Shown: piece by piece, positions 11,304 to 22,287 of the stretch
Numbering within the stretch: the stretch's first letter is position 1
How the letters are laid out: the number at the start of each line of letters is the position of its first letter
NCBI GenBank assembly: GCA_004380135.1
Contig: QXCR01000009.1
Location: 1 to 64,000 of the forward strand
DNA from: Stemphylium vesicarium
Lineage: Eukaryota; Ascomycota; Dothideomycetes; Pleosporales; Pleosporaceae
Length of the DNA stretch: 64,000 nt
Direction: 5' to 3'
Made by a program: the position numbers and the translations under genes
Notes under the pieces: model-generated
Seen by the model: the letters and a program-made list of their open reading frames with translations, nothing else
What the model was told of the DNA's origin: nothing
Database searches by the model: none

Positions 11304-12405
11304 CTACTTCAGAGTGCAGTCAAAGTATAGCTGTACGCACTGTAAAGACTCCTTCAAGGCCCCTTCGTACATGAGTCTGAGCACGAATCGGAGAGTATAA
11401 CCAATTTCCGATGCGGCATATTGGACGAACATCCGGAGTGTTCGCAACCTTGCAGGAAGGACATGCTTTGGATCCGGAACCCACTTATGTCTGGGTCCAC
11501 TAGAAGGCCAACTATTGGCATCGAACGCGAAGTTTGCGGCTGGTACGGTAAGCTGCTCCAGATTCTTGGATCTATTGTAGGTAAGCGACCTTTGCTCGCG
11601 GAAGGTCTCGCCTTTGACCACTATGAGGATGCGTATCCCTTCGGCAACGCTTACCAAGGCGGACGAGAACCAAAACAGCGTATTTTCCCTGTCATATGCA
11701 GAGCTATGGGACAGATGGAAAAGGGCCAAAGGATCTATGTGTGGTCAAAGCAGAGAACATGACACAATCCTCTATGAATACGTCTGACACTGTCAACTCT
11801 TGGAGCTGAGGCTGGACTAGTAGCAGACCCATTAGAGAAACATCCCTGGCATATGGTCCGTTCTGCGATATCTCTTGCACCCACTTTGCAAAGGCGGACG
11901 GCACGCACGACTGGTTTATGGCCGTGGAACAGTCCTGGAAGAGCTGAAATTGATCGAGGGTTTTGTGTGGCTTCGACCTTGTGTACCTGTCGAACGTTGT
12001 CGGACGGGTGCGAGAGCGGGACGAATGCAAGTGCAGGCGACTGGAAAGCTTTGGAGCAAGCTCAGGGTACTGAAAGAGGTACAAAAGGTAGACACGGACG
12101 CTACGTAGCATGACGATCCCGTTACAGATGATTGCTTCGCGCGCGATATTTCGAAATCGTCGAGAGGTCAGTGCAAGATGGCGTAGATCCTGGTTCTGCT
12201 CTGCACTGTCGATGTATAGTGCGATCTGTAGAAGGAGCCCGTCTGGGAGCTGCAAGAGCCTTGCTGGACCTAAGAGGTGGAAAAGGTATTCGTTTTGATC
12301 TGTGCAGAAGCGACGAAAGCCGCCCAGTGATGCGAGGACAGCTTCATTAGTCGCTTCCCCGAAGCCGGTAAAGGTGCGGCCGGTGAGTTTGAATGCAAAA
12401 CTCAT
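11304..12405 (-). CDS. F-box protein, reading frame changes near 11,704-11,745
   Basis: From the ATG at 12405, 233 codons include an F-box (residues ~50-95: LLQLPDGLLLQIALYIDS, then LRHLALTSRRFRNIAREA). This is the Skp1-binding module of SCF ubiquitin ligase substrate receptors. The frame ends at 11704. A second frame of about 140 codons with similar leucine-rich character (LPARLRTLRMFVQYAASEIG) follows one base out of register, open from just below 11745 down to 11304. I could not find a strong GT-AG pair to join them: the only phase-compatible choice uses a weak GTGTCA donor near 11765 and an acceptor about 145 nt later. So the gene may have one long weak intron or be frameshifted. The target protein is unknown. 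Confidence 0.55.
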
Positions 12406-12820
12406 CGAATCCTAGGGCATGTGTTTGGGAGATCGGGTCATTTATAATGTGGTTGAGTTGTTTTTGCGTTGTAAGGAGAGAGCTGGAGTTAAATATCAGC
12501 ATGGTCTAATTGGTTTAGAGATTTGTGCAGGGTTAGCGCAAGATCCCGGGTGAATGGCAGGGTGTGACTTGATAGGCCAAATTTTGGCGAAGAGCTGCTT
12601 CAAGTGGAGGGTCAAACTAGCGTTACGTCAAAGCCTTTCACTATGAGGTAAGAGCAGCACCTAGCTAATGACTCACTAAACTTGTCGCTTTATACAAAAA
12701 GGGCACCCGCGCTCCTTCCTTCACTCACTTCCTTGGTCCTTGGCACCCCCACCATAGCAATCTAGTGCGACTACCACATCTGCAATTACGAAAACAGAAA
12801 GGTTGATATTGCTTACCATC

Positions 12821-13969
12821 ATGTCGCAGTCAAAATTCGCGTTACTCGGGCTTCCTGATGAATTGCTCGTCAATATTGTGAACGGCATCAGCTTGGTCGA
12901 CCTTAAAAACCTGTCACCAACGTGCCACCACCTACGACCGATCGCGCAGGAGGCCCTGGTTCAGAAATCTACAGTTCGGCCCAGCCATATTTGGAACTTG
13001 GTCAACACGCTACAGCGGCGTCCGGGATTGACTTCTGCACTCACTCGCCTCAGTCTGGGACCTTGGATACCAGAGGAGCATGGCTTTTCCGAATTTGATC
13101 AGCATGAACAGACTGAGGATCACAGCCTGTGCTATGCTCAAGGGCTTACTGGCTGCCTTTCAGCTGGAATAGCCGTGCTATTTACCATGGCAAAAAGTCT
13201 CAGGGCCATTTCCTTGGATGCTGGTTCGATTCCAAGAGTTTTTATACTGCGTAATTGCTTTAGCGCCAATTCCAATGGGTTGACCGCGGTTTAGTCAACG
13301 TATTGGGATAGCCTGATTCGATCCCGTCTCCAAGTTCAGCTGGAAGAGCTCATCGTCAATGCTGCTTCAGATAGAGGTATGCTTCTCATCAACGGTTCGC
13401 CGCCTTTCGGTGTGGATGTATCACGGTTTCTGGCGCTCAAGTGGCTTTCCGTTCCACTGCCGTATTTAAATACGCGGCCGATAAATCCTTCGCATCTCGC
13501 ATTGTCGCGTCCGCTTTATAAGCGACTACGTTTCGAATCGAATCCTCCCCAAGCCCTCCCCAAGTCCCTTGAGTCAATTCGTCTCGTCCTGGATCGTAAT
13601 CTTGATACGGATTGGACCAACTCTTTGATACGTGTTTTCTCCGAGTTCCCGGATCTTTCCCAAGTCCAACTGCGCTTTCATTGCAACCTCATATCAGCAG
13701 CATGGAGACTATGCCGTTGCCGAGATGACTGGGGAAAATCTCGAGATCTTATCATCTATTGGAGTAGATCACGCATTGCCCTTATCACAACCTTCGGGAC
13801 AATGCAGCTTGCCGACGACATTCTGGACTTCAAAATACCAGCTCAAGACAAATACATCCAGGGCGACTTGCTGGAATGTATTGATAGGGTTTTAAGAGCA
13901 GCGTTTAATGGCTTTCTGAATGACCCCGGATTTCGAATAGAATTGGGTTTCGGAACTTGTGATTTGTAA
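12821..13969 (+). pseudogene. F-box protein gene with one in-frame amber stop
   Basis: The ATG at 12821 starts a frame with a clear F-box (ALLGLPDELLVNIVNGIS, then LSPTCHHLRPIAQEAL). It would continue to the stop at 13969 for 382 codons, except for a single TAG at 13292-13294. On both sides of the stop the same frame reads smoothly as protein (FSANSNGLTAV, stop, STYWDSLIRSRLQVQLEELI), with leucine-rich spacing after it. No GT-AG intron plausibly removes the stop. A C-to-T change of a CAG codon would explain it. Likely a recent pseudogene or a strain-specific null; readthrough cannot be excluded. The 471-nt front part alone would give a 157-residue truncated protein. Confidence 0.6.
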
Positions 13970-15207
13970 TGCTGAGCCAAAACCGTCAAACAAGGATGGT
14001 TGATCATGTCGCGCTCGAGACAAGATCGTGAATCGTCAACGCCTTTCACCGTAGACTGACGTGTGATTCCGCTTGCCTGCGTTCGACCTCGAGAGTTGCA
14101 GTGATAAGAGCGATGATTGTAATCCCATTGAAATGGTTCGCCGGAGCCTGCTGGATGAGTTGCACCTTGGTTATCGCGCTCGAGACAGTTAGCCTAGATG
14201 ATGCGAAATACATTCCACATGTTTCTGGGATTGAAATCTGAGTAAGACAACAGACGGGGTCATATGAGCAAGGCCGTGAATTATAGGCTACCAAAGCGAG
14301 ACAGACCATCTCCCATACATTCAAATTCGGTCACAAACGGATACGATGAGGTGCTACATGCCGATGATGTTGTTGCGGTGAGGCATGGTTGAGAATATGC
14401 TCCCCGCTCTTACCCGATCGAGCGGCCCCCACTTTGGCGTTCGGGAGCGCCATGATATCATTGTCATCCCCTCTTGCGCCCCCTTTTCTGCACGCCCCTC
14501 CTCTCACCTCGACGCATCCCACGCCTAAGGAATTCTAGACCCTCTGCTTCTCGACGCCCACATCACCCCAGATTCCGACCTACCGTTTGCTGACCGCTGG
14601 GGAAGCCGTCAGCCTTGCTCATGACATCATGTTCGCGATACTGCGCGGACAGCTGCGCGTTTCACTTGCACGTCACCGGGATACGAGACAGATCCTCGAC
14701 TGCCGCGCCTGATCTAAAGGTCTAGAACACCGTGCGACACTTCTTATATGACGTTTCTCCAAGCCCCGGGATAAGATTAGAGAACATGAGGGCCTGTCTT
14801 AGGCTCAGCATATTGTCCGCTGTAGGAAGTCGGACGATCAAGAGAGGCGCTGGTGGTCTAGACCCTCGGTCCTGCGACTGCGGTTTGCGAATATGATGTC
14901 GTCGCTCACTATGTTTAAGAAGATCAGGCTCATCACCCACAAGGCAACTGCTTTGTAGTGAGCTGGTCGTGCAGGATCGGCTCGTATGATGGCTGTGGAG
15001 AGTTTGGGATCTCGATGGGATGGTTCTGGATTCTGCGCAGCTTTTTCGCAGGATGAGAGAACGAGTGAAGCTGCTATTCGGGACCTGAAAGGGAAGTATA
15101 AGGGTAAGCGTGGTGGAGTCACATTGATGGCATTGACACCATACCTTAAAGCCACCGTGGAGTCTTCACTGACTCATCAATGATATTCCCGTCCCTCTCA
15201 ATTCGAC

Positions 15208-15732
15208 ATGAAAGATCATCCGGAGGCCGCTCTTGTGACGACTGAGCGCGACGCTCGAGCTGACGCAAGGATCTCCTCCGACACCAAGCACGAAACAGCA
15301 GTCAAGGTCAAGGCCCAAATCAAGTCCAAGCGGCGCACCAAGACATATCGCGCCATCCAACGCCCAGACGGCGTCGTAATTGAGCGCCCTCGATACCGCC
15401 CTGCCGATTCGCACCAGAAGCCAGGGGCGAAAGTAGATGGGGATCGAGCAGGTTCAAACAGCATCATACTCGCGGGAGGCACGAAGAAAGAAAGATCGAC
15501 CAGGTTGGATTACGATCTCTTGGGCATTGGATCATCTGCGAGGGATACCGGGAGCGGCGATAACGGTGGGTTTGCGGTAGAAGAAGGTACCTACGTGGTG
15601 GCACAACTTCAGGAACCCAACAGGGGCATAACAGATATTGGTGGACAGCAGTGTGACATAGCGTCGACTTCAATGGACCGCTTCCTTTGTGAACAAGGGC
15701 CTTGGGGCTCATGTTCTCTAAGAGGGCGGTGA
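15208..15732 (+). CDS. Doubtful hydrophilic ORF
   Basis: An ATG-started frame of 174 codons in an otherwise empty region. The N-terminal half is rich in Lys, Arg, Asp and Ala (VKVKAQIKSKRRTKTYRAIQ) and predicted disordered; there is no signal peptide, helix span or domain I recognise. The opposite strand is also open over parts of this stretch, so chance is a real possibility. No neighbour gives context. Confidence 0.2.
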   Translation: MKDHPEAALVTTERDARADARISSDTKHETAVKVKAQIKSKRRTKTYRAIQRPDGVVIERPRYRPADSHQKPGAKVDGDRAGSNSIILAGGTKKERSTRLDYDLLGIGSSARDTGSGDNGGFAVEEGTYVVAQLQEPNRGITDIGGQQCDIASTSMDRFLCEQGPWGSCSLRGR

Positions 15733-16297
15733 GGATTACGTAAGTGATCTTTCTCATGGAGATCGCGTGCAAGAGAAGACGGCGATGGGTGGGAATGACG
15801 AATAGTATGGCTCTATGCATACATCATGTAGAGATACCACGGGTCGAAGATATCCCTCTGTGGAGATTCTATCTCTTTCCCATGCCGTACCGTGGTAGAA
15901 TTTAGACTCTAGTATGTTCTCAGGGTATCCTCACGTTTACACCGCCACTCTCCTTATTTGCTAAGAGCTCTATTGCACCTTGGCTCCTCTTTTAGCACAC
16001 GGTCCTCGGCCATACTCATCATGGCTCGCATCGCTTTCCCTGTGCTGTCCCATCTTTGTCCCTCGACATCTCATTGTCGTAGCGTAGAGATGGTAGGGAT
16101 CGATCTCTTAGGAATCCCCTAGGAAGCCACAACGCCTAGGTACTCACTTGTTGGTTCTCTAAATAGCGATTTCGTGGTTCCATACTAACAAGATTCACAG
16201 TAGTGCACGCTTCAGATCCATGATCACCTCCCGGTAGTTGGTGCACTCGGCTACTGGACACAACACTGGAGTTGATGGCGGGTGATAAGGGCGCCGG

Positions 16298-16890
16298 TTG
16301 TTTTTCGAATCAAAGAGCTTAGGTTTCGACAAAGGTCAGGTGATGCTGTACGGACTGCGCTCTGACTATGCCGTCGATGCTGCCACCGTACGGAGAACCA
16401 CCGATTTCAGCAGCTGGTTTAGTCGTAGTCTAACATCTGTCTGGGTTGAAGACCAGCCCCGACGCCTCCTGTCGAAGCTAATCACCGACACACGAGAAGC
16501 ATTCGAAGCCATCAAACACTAATTCAGCCATTGTAATGACCCGTCTGAGAAACTATACCGCCTCACTTATTGACTAATCCGACGATATTCCTATCGAGAC
16601 ATTGGATTCAGAGTTTCCTGTCATCAGCATATCTCTTCGCGAGTCCGTTTACCTCAACTTTCTGGGAGCAGCAATGAAAAGAAACATCAGTAATTGACCG
16701 ATACCTAGGTATCTAAGAGTAACGGTGATGAAGTTATGTTACCTGACGTTTTCGACGTGACCTTTGATTCTAAGCTCGAGGATTATGATGCGAATGTTAC
16801 TGCTGTGCACATGTTCGATGGTAATCAACATAGTCCGCACAATCCTAAGAACTCACAGTTCCTTCGCGTGGTGCCGAAAGAAGATTGAGC
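16298..16890 (+). pseudogene. Possible decayed gene fragments, unidentified
   Basis: Three consecutive stretches look protein-like but are interrupted by stops and frame changes. The first (16298-16522) contains FSSWFSRSLTSVWVEDQPRR and a helical end (LLSKLITDTREAFEAIKH). The second, near 16585-16700, contains DIPIETLDSEFPVIS. The third, near 16730-16890, contains EVMLPDVFDVTFDSKLEDYD and ends in a stop after VVPKED. No family is recognised and no introns obviously join them. I read this as a relic of one gene, with low confidence. Confidence 0.25.
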
Positions 16891-17562
16891 GATCTCAGTG
16901 ACATGTAAGGCAATACAAGAGGCTTGAAGAGGCTTGGAAAAGCAAGGCGTGGATATGCAGCGACTTTTCTGAAGTATTGGTTATTTTGTGGAGGAGACCT
17001 TCTCGTTATTATACCGCCTCTCTATATAAATGCCAATGCGAACATTTTAGCTACCGTTACCCTGCACCATCTGCCAATGATCAACACATCCCAAGCAACC
17101 TCTGTACAAAACTCGTCGCTTGGATGAACCGATCCCGCTCATCTCAAGTCAATTTGGTGGTCGCGTGGGTGCACAAGAGGCAGGCGCTAAGGCGAGTCAT
17201 CCAATAGGACGCTAGCGTCTTGGCGTGAACGTGTCACGCCTCCCCCTCCAGTGAACGAGCGCAGTTGCCAACAACCCGATAACGGGTTCCAAGCTTGCCA
17301 AATATTCCAAGGAGCCCTGAAAATCTCCCTTGAAGCGAGCGACAGCTCATTTTACATTCTCTTTCACCACATTCACCCCACTCTGTCGCTTCGTGTTCTC
17401 TACCTGCATGTACCGCGCTTGCCGCAGGCGTGACTAACCAACGGGACTAAAATACCCACGTCGATCTCTATCTGCCGCATGAGCAAGATAGCGAAGTCAT
17501 AAAAAACACCGCGACTCAACTGCACGGCTACAGCCACACCTTGCAACCTTCAAAGACCTTCC

Positions 17563-19736
17563 ATGGCGCCTTCACGACTATCCACATCTGGCGGCAGAAA
17601 GAGACGTGTGCCAAGTCCAGGCATAAAATCCGCGCACCTTCCACGCGAAACCACAATATTAGAGGGAGCATTCAAGGAGGAACAGCATGGTTACGAGGAC
17701 AACGCGGGCGCTGCACCGAGCCAAGGCAAGGAGACATCAACGCATGGCGCAAAAAGCAGTCTCGCTTACTTGCCATCGGAGTTGATTGAACTAATAGCTT
17801 CCCATCTGCGTAACAGCAAATCTGTCTTCAGCTTCGGGTTCGTCAATAAGCGTTTCCACGGGATTGTGCAGCAGACTATCGTTCGGGACTTCGTTCTTGG
17901 TCGAGGAAAACTCAAAGGCTTCCTGGAGATGCTCGGACACCACCCTGAGCTCATGGGAAAGGTCACAAGCGCAAACTTGGGTGACTTTGAATGTCCTCAC
18001 CATGACGAATGCATCTGCCTGGGCATTCCTACTCTCGACGCGGACGTCATGGAAGTGATTTGCCGAACCATCACTGCAAATAGTGATAACGGAGCCAGCT
18101 GGACCAACATTCGAGACGCCAGACGCCAGAGGGGTCTTGTTTGGCGAATCAATCAAGCCTTCTTTCTGAATGTGCTAGCCGCTTTATGCCCAAACCTCAG
18201 GTCGATGGAGATTCAGCTTCCGGAAGCTAGGCAATGTCAGGCCAGCCAACCACCTCGACCGCTTCACATAGCACCTCACGTTCTCCCCTCACCGAACCCA
18301 GAGTTGCTACCCGTTCCGCCTTTCCAAGGCCCTGCACTTCAAATCCTAGGCCGAACACTGCACTCGCTTACGATCGCTGAAGATACGAGATGGAAAGGAC
18401 CGGCAACGCTGGAGGTTCTCCATGCTCGCGATCTCAAGTGGAGGAACATGGGGAAGTACATTATCACGTTAGAGGGATTCACTTCCTTGAAGCGTTTGGA
18501 TGTTCCGATGGAAGTGCTAGGTCGCCCGGATAATCTCGTCTTCTCTCACCCGAGCTATCAATCTACTCGGGGTGGAAGCGCCATGAGTGCCAAGACAGGT
18601 TCAATCAAAGAAGGAAAGCTGAAGACGTTGGAGGATGCTCGTATGAAAGTTTTACCGCTCACGCTGACCCACATACACTTGCGATCATGCAATAAATGGG
18701 CCTTCGGCCTCTTGCGCAACATCAACGAGATACCTAAAGAGGATCTGCAACTGCGACACATTGAGCTCTTCTTCAAGAGTGAGCCTCAACAAGCCGTCAT
18801 GCAATGCGATGCCGCGAACGAGGGCCGCGTCAACTATCCTCGGCTCTTGGCAGACCTGGAGCGCAAGAATGTCAGCATTAGCTTCTATTTCGGGGCCAAA
18901 GATACACGCATCGACATACGCACGGAGCTGGCAGCGCTGGGCCTCTTAACCCCTTTCGAGATTTGGCACTTCTCAGCATTTCACAAACCATTTTCAGATC
19001 TGAACCGAACGGCTAGCAGGAAACGTCGATTATCATTAATAGGTAGTCGCATCTTTCTACGATACTCCGCAAGCCATCTTCAGCTCCTCAATAGGCCGAC
19101 TTTCAACCCTGCGTCGTGGGCGCACATTGCATTCTTCCAAGGAGATAAGGGAACAAAGCAGTGCCACTCAGCCAATGATCTAAAGCCAAAAGTGCGCGTG
19201 GAAGGATTCAGTAGTGGAAAGGATAGGGCTCGGGGCAAACGAAACTTTAGACGACGGCTTCTTCCTCTACTTGGTGAGTTACAATTGCTCCAAATGTTTC
19301 TGCAGCTAACGTGTCTCCAGATCTTGATGCTTTCCAATTCAGCTTCCGTTTTGGCCAGAGGTTGTTGTCGTTACCCGAGGAAGCCGCACATTCGGATTTG
19401 GTATTCCGTGTCCCAAGCGTGGAGCATGTACAGCCCGAAGACTTCATGATCATGGACGAGACGCCTGATCTGGAAGGATACGAGTCGAGCCAATCGAAGA
19501 CCATTGGCAGGACATCCCGCAAGGAGCCTAAAAACAGTCAAGTCAAAGGATTGGAAAACGATATGGTAGAGCTAGAAATAGGTCCTGTTAGCAGCATCGC
19601 TACACCCGAAGAGGTTGTATGTACCCAATCCGTACTCGATATGGCGACATGGGCTACTACAGTTAACTGGAAGACGCTCTTGAGCACCGATAAGATGCAA
19701 GGTTCGGCGTTTGGCCGGTACAAGAGCCGCACATAG
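17563..19736 (+). CDS. Large F-box protein
   Basis: Exon 1 is 17563-19273 and exon 2 is 19321-19736, together 708 residues. The 47-nt intron has donor GTGAGT, branch GCTAACG and acceptor CCAG; the join reads LPLL|DLDAFQFSFRFG. The start codon has a CCATGG context. After a basic disordered N-terminus of ~65 residues the F-box follows at about 67-110 (LAYLPSELIELIASHLRN, then FGFVNKRFHGIVQQTI). The remainder is typical of long fungal F-box proteins, with irregular leucine-rich strands (LEGFTSLKRLDVPME, LTLTHIHLRSCNKW) that would bind the substrate. An acidic C-terminal tail is encoded by exon 2. The expected role is a substrate receptor of an SCF E3 ligase; the target is unknown. Confidence 0.8.
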
Positions 19737-20094
19737 AAAGATGAGAGCGATAGTGAGGAAAGGGAATAGCTCCAAACTCTGGACTGTCTCCTGTTCGGAT
19801 GGTCTTTTTTCCCTTTACATGCGCTTTTAGTGCTTTATACCCATATCTTTCCTAATTTTCTTTACAATAATCACGTTTTCATATTCAACCACGATTGAGC
19901 GAGCCACTGCGATGCGCGGTGGCAGTGCTGGAGGGTGAAAGCAGCCAGACCCTTGACCCCACAACGCGCCCACAGTCTCGAACACGTTCCAGTTGATGAC
20001 GCAACACTAATTATTCCATATCAAATACCCAAAATCGTGATTCACCGCGCCGCTATTCGCTCATGACCGACGCCCGTGCACCAAGCTCCCACTC
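19737..20094. other. Intergenic region between two F-box genes
   Basis: About 360 nt. The first part is AT-rich and T-run-rich, as for a 3' untranslated region and polyadenylation zone. The second part precedes the start at 20095. No other feature was seen. Confidence 0.4.
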
Positions 20095-21492
20095 ATGGCC
20101 GCTGCCTATCGCTGCCTATCGCTGCCTACCCCACACCACTACAATAAGCCTCACCAATTCAACCCTATACAGAAAAGTCTCCCAAAGAACATGTTCCCAT
20201 TTCAATTCTCATATAGCCATCGCCCGTCACCCATTGATCGCCTCCCAAACGAGATCCTCCTCAATATCGCGGCGCAGATCACGCACCTGGATCGCAACTG
20301 GGACCTCGCCAACCTAGCGCTCGTTTCGAAGAGATGGCGGGCAATTGCGCAAGAGTGGTTGTTGAAGAAGCCGCGCTTTCACATACACTTTATGCAGCGG
20401 TATATGTGTGAAGTGGGAAAGCGGCAGGAGCTCCTGGCGCAAGTTAAGACCGTTGAAATCTGGAGTAATAGCAAGGAACTCAAGGAACGTCAAAAGAACC
20501 ACTCCGAAAAGAAGCGCGGATTCAGCTCAGCGACAGGACCGAAATCATACCTCTCCCTCTCCGCGCCAGAGTGTATGACGCGCGACGCCGACTTCATGAG
20601 AACCTGCACCAAAATCATCCAGCGCAAAAGTTCCAACGCAAAACATCAGAAAGCATGGATCTCCGCCTTGGGAAACGATATTATTCCCGCGCTCTTCAGC
20701 GTACTACTCTGCATGCTGCCCAAGCTGCGCGAGCTAAAACTCGGTGACGCATGGATGATCGACTTCCCCTTCCTCACTGCCGCGCTCTCCCCCATCGCCA
20801 CGAAAAACATCGTCTTGCCGCTCGATTGGACGGAGACTAGGGGATATCAAAGAGATGCTATCGCTGCTCTTTACCCAAAATTAACCGTTCTAGAGATCCC
20901 CACGGATATGACAGCCATATGCTTCTCCCGCACGATCACCGCACCCTTTGACTTCCGCTGCTTCTCCAACCTACACCAGATTGCAATTACAATGCGCGCC
21001 ATCTGGTCTTTTGTCTCCCGGAGAGCAAATGCCGCGCCGCCTGACCCCCGAGGAATGTTCCCTAAGACACTAGAGCTCCTGCGCATCACTGAAGCTTCAT
21101 ACGCTACTGGCAACTTCCTCAACCAGCTCTGCCTCGCCAAGAAGACTGGCCATTTGCCGCACATACGGCGCGTAGACGTCTATCACATGGAACCCCTTGA
21201 CGACACGGTTTCAGCTGCCGAAGTAACGCGTTGTCCGCATCCTGTCAAGGACGTACATGTCATGTGTGCCGACGCGGAAATCGCTCTGTACTTGTACTTC
21301 CCGCCTTGGATCATGAAGTCTTGGGAGTCTGGCGATGGAGCGCCGTGGAGGTTGAGGGCGGACCCTGGACGGTTCCGACGCGCGGAGCAGAGGTGTTATG
21401 ATAATGACATTGAGCCCTATGAAGCGAAGTACGTCACGTGGGACAGGTTCGAGGTCGAGTGGGATGCGGATGGGGATTTGATCATGGTTTAG
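20095..21492 (+). CDS. F-box protein
   Basis: A single exon of 465 codons. The F-box lies at about residues 45-90 (SPIDRLPNEILLNIAAQI, then LANLALVSKRWRAIAQEWLL), followed by a leucine-rich-repeat-like body (LPKLRELKLGDAWMIDFPF, LYPKLTVLEIPTDM). The C-terminus is charged (WDRFEVEWDADGDLIMV). A 10-bp unit is repeated three times just after the first ATG and shapes the first residues, so translation could equally start at the in-frame Met of MFPFQF near 20190. It would act as a substrate adaptor of an SCF ubiquitin ligase. The 17.6-kb F-box gene is next to it on the same strand, but the two proteins share only the F-box pattern. Confidence 0.8.
   Translation: MAAAYRCLSLPTPHHYNKPHQFNPIQKSLPKNMFPFQFSYSHRPSPIDRLPNEILLNIAAQITHLDRNWDLANLALVSKRWRAIAQEWLLKKPRFHIHFMQRYMCEVGKRQELLAQVKTVEIWSNSKELKERQKNHSEKKRGFSSATGPKSYLSLSAPECMTRDADFMRTCTKIIQRKSSNAKHQKAWISALGNDIIPALFSVLLCMLPKLRELKLGDAWMIDFPFLTAALSPIATKNIVLPLDWTETRGYQRDAIAALYPKLTVLEIPTDMTAICFSRTITAPFDFRCFSNLHQIAITMRAIWSFVSRRANAAPPDPRGMFPKTLELLRITEASYATGNFLNQLCLAKKTGHLPHIRRVDVYHMEPLDDTVSAAEVTRCPHPVKDVHVMCADAEIALYLYFPPWIMKSWESGDGAPWRLRADPGRFRRAEQRCYDNDIEPYEAKYVTWDRFEVEWDADGDLIMV
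20101..20130. repeat. 10-bp tandem repeat, three copies, in coding sequence
   Basis: The unit gctgcctatc occurs twice perfectly and a third time with one change (gctgcctacc). It sits six bases after the first ATG of the F-box gene. Because 10 is not a multiple of three, gain or loss of a unit shifts the frame from that ATG but not from the downstream in-frame Met near 20190. Confidence 0.8.
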
Positions 21493-21773
21493 AGGATGCG
21501 GGGCTGTGTGGCCTGTCGCTCTGACGTTCAAGTCATAAGTAAGACAAGGACGATTTTTGGGATAGGCAAAAACGTGTTCAGATAAGGGTAGGGGGAACAG
21601 CAGGGTTGACATAGTGTGGCAATGAAACGAGTAGTACGATTCACAGCCTGAACAGCACCTACATAGCGAACGAGCGTGGCTTCCCTACTCAGTATCAATA
21701 TGCTTACCAGATATTAATGAGGAGTATGATACAGTAGGTCAAATTCTTCCCACGTCCAAAAACACCCATACTA

Positions 21774-22070
21774 TCAGTTCCGCTTCCTTCTTCTCGCTTC
21801 CTGGTGCTGTCGTTTTGTTTCTCCCTCATACTCTGCTCTCAGCTGCTCTTGTATATCCGCCTCGGTGTATGCATATTCTGCCTTGACTTCTACCCTACGT
21901 ATTTTCTTTCCATCCCCATCATCGGCCTCATCGGCCTTCAGCTTAAAGGTGCCGCCACCACATGTCGCACAGTTGAAGCACTCGGCCAACCATGAAAAGG
22001 TTTCTGTGCCACACCATGCGCATGTCGCAGTGTTCATCGTTGGATTGGGGTAGGTATTGTAGTATGACAT
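21774..22070 (-). CDS. Small protein with paired CxxC motifs (zinc-ribbon-like)
   Basis: From the ATG at 22070 the frame gives 98 residues. It has two close cysteine pairs, CAWC at about residues 18-21 and CATC near 34-37 with an extra Cys just before (ECFNCATCGGG), a spacing compatible with one zinc-ribbon or rubredoxin-like knuckle. The C-terminal half is highly charged and helical (EADIQEQLRAEYEGETKRQ, then a basic end). Such small Cys-knuckle proteins with a charged tail are common orphans in ascomycetes. No function is assigned. An upstream GTG in the same frame is not considered a start. Confidence 0.6.
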   Translation of the reverse strand: MSYYNTYPNPTMNTATCAWCGTETFSWLAECFNCATCGGGTFKLKADEADDGDGKKIRRVEVKAEYAYTEADIQEQLRAEYEGETKRQHQEARRRKRN

Positions 22071-22287
22071 TGCAGTTATAGGCACTTTGTACCAGGATTC
22101 GAACTGCGCTATATTGTGTAAAGGCCTGAGGAGGCAAAGAAGAAAAGAGGCTTATGAGAAATGTGTTACGTGTAACCTTCTAGCACATACCATTTGCAAT
22201 TCACAGATACAGCTGTAACATTCTCTAAAAGAATTAATTAGAAATTACCCGAACGACTATTTCTCATAAATAGAGATTGACACCCAT

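Larger units (their letters stand above)
13970..17562. other. Gene-poor 3.6-kb region with possible relics
   Basis: No gene with a recognised domain is present. Candidate fragments are a plus-strand frame at 15208-15732 and coding-looking fragments at 16298-16890, both listed separately. The rest contains only short frames on both strands. The base composition of 16.0-17.1 kb looks more AT-rich than its surroundings, which would fit decayed sequence. Confidence 0.4.

Noticed and set aside
22085..22150. A tRNA-like T-loop (minus strand, CAGTTCGAATCCTGG).
   Set aside because: The flanking sequence forms no acceptor or anticodon stem and the T-stem does not pair beyond three bases.
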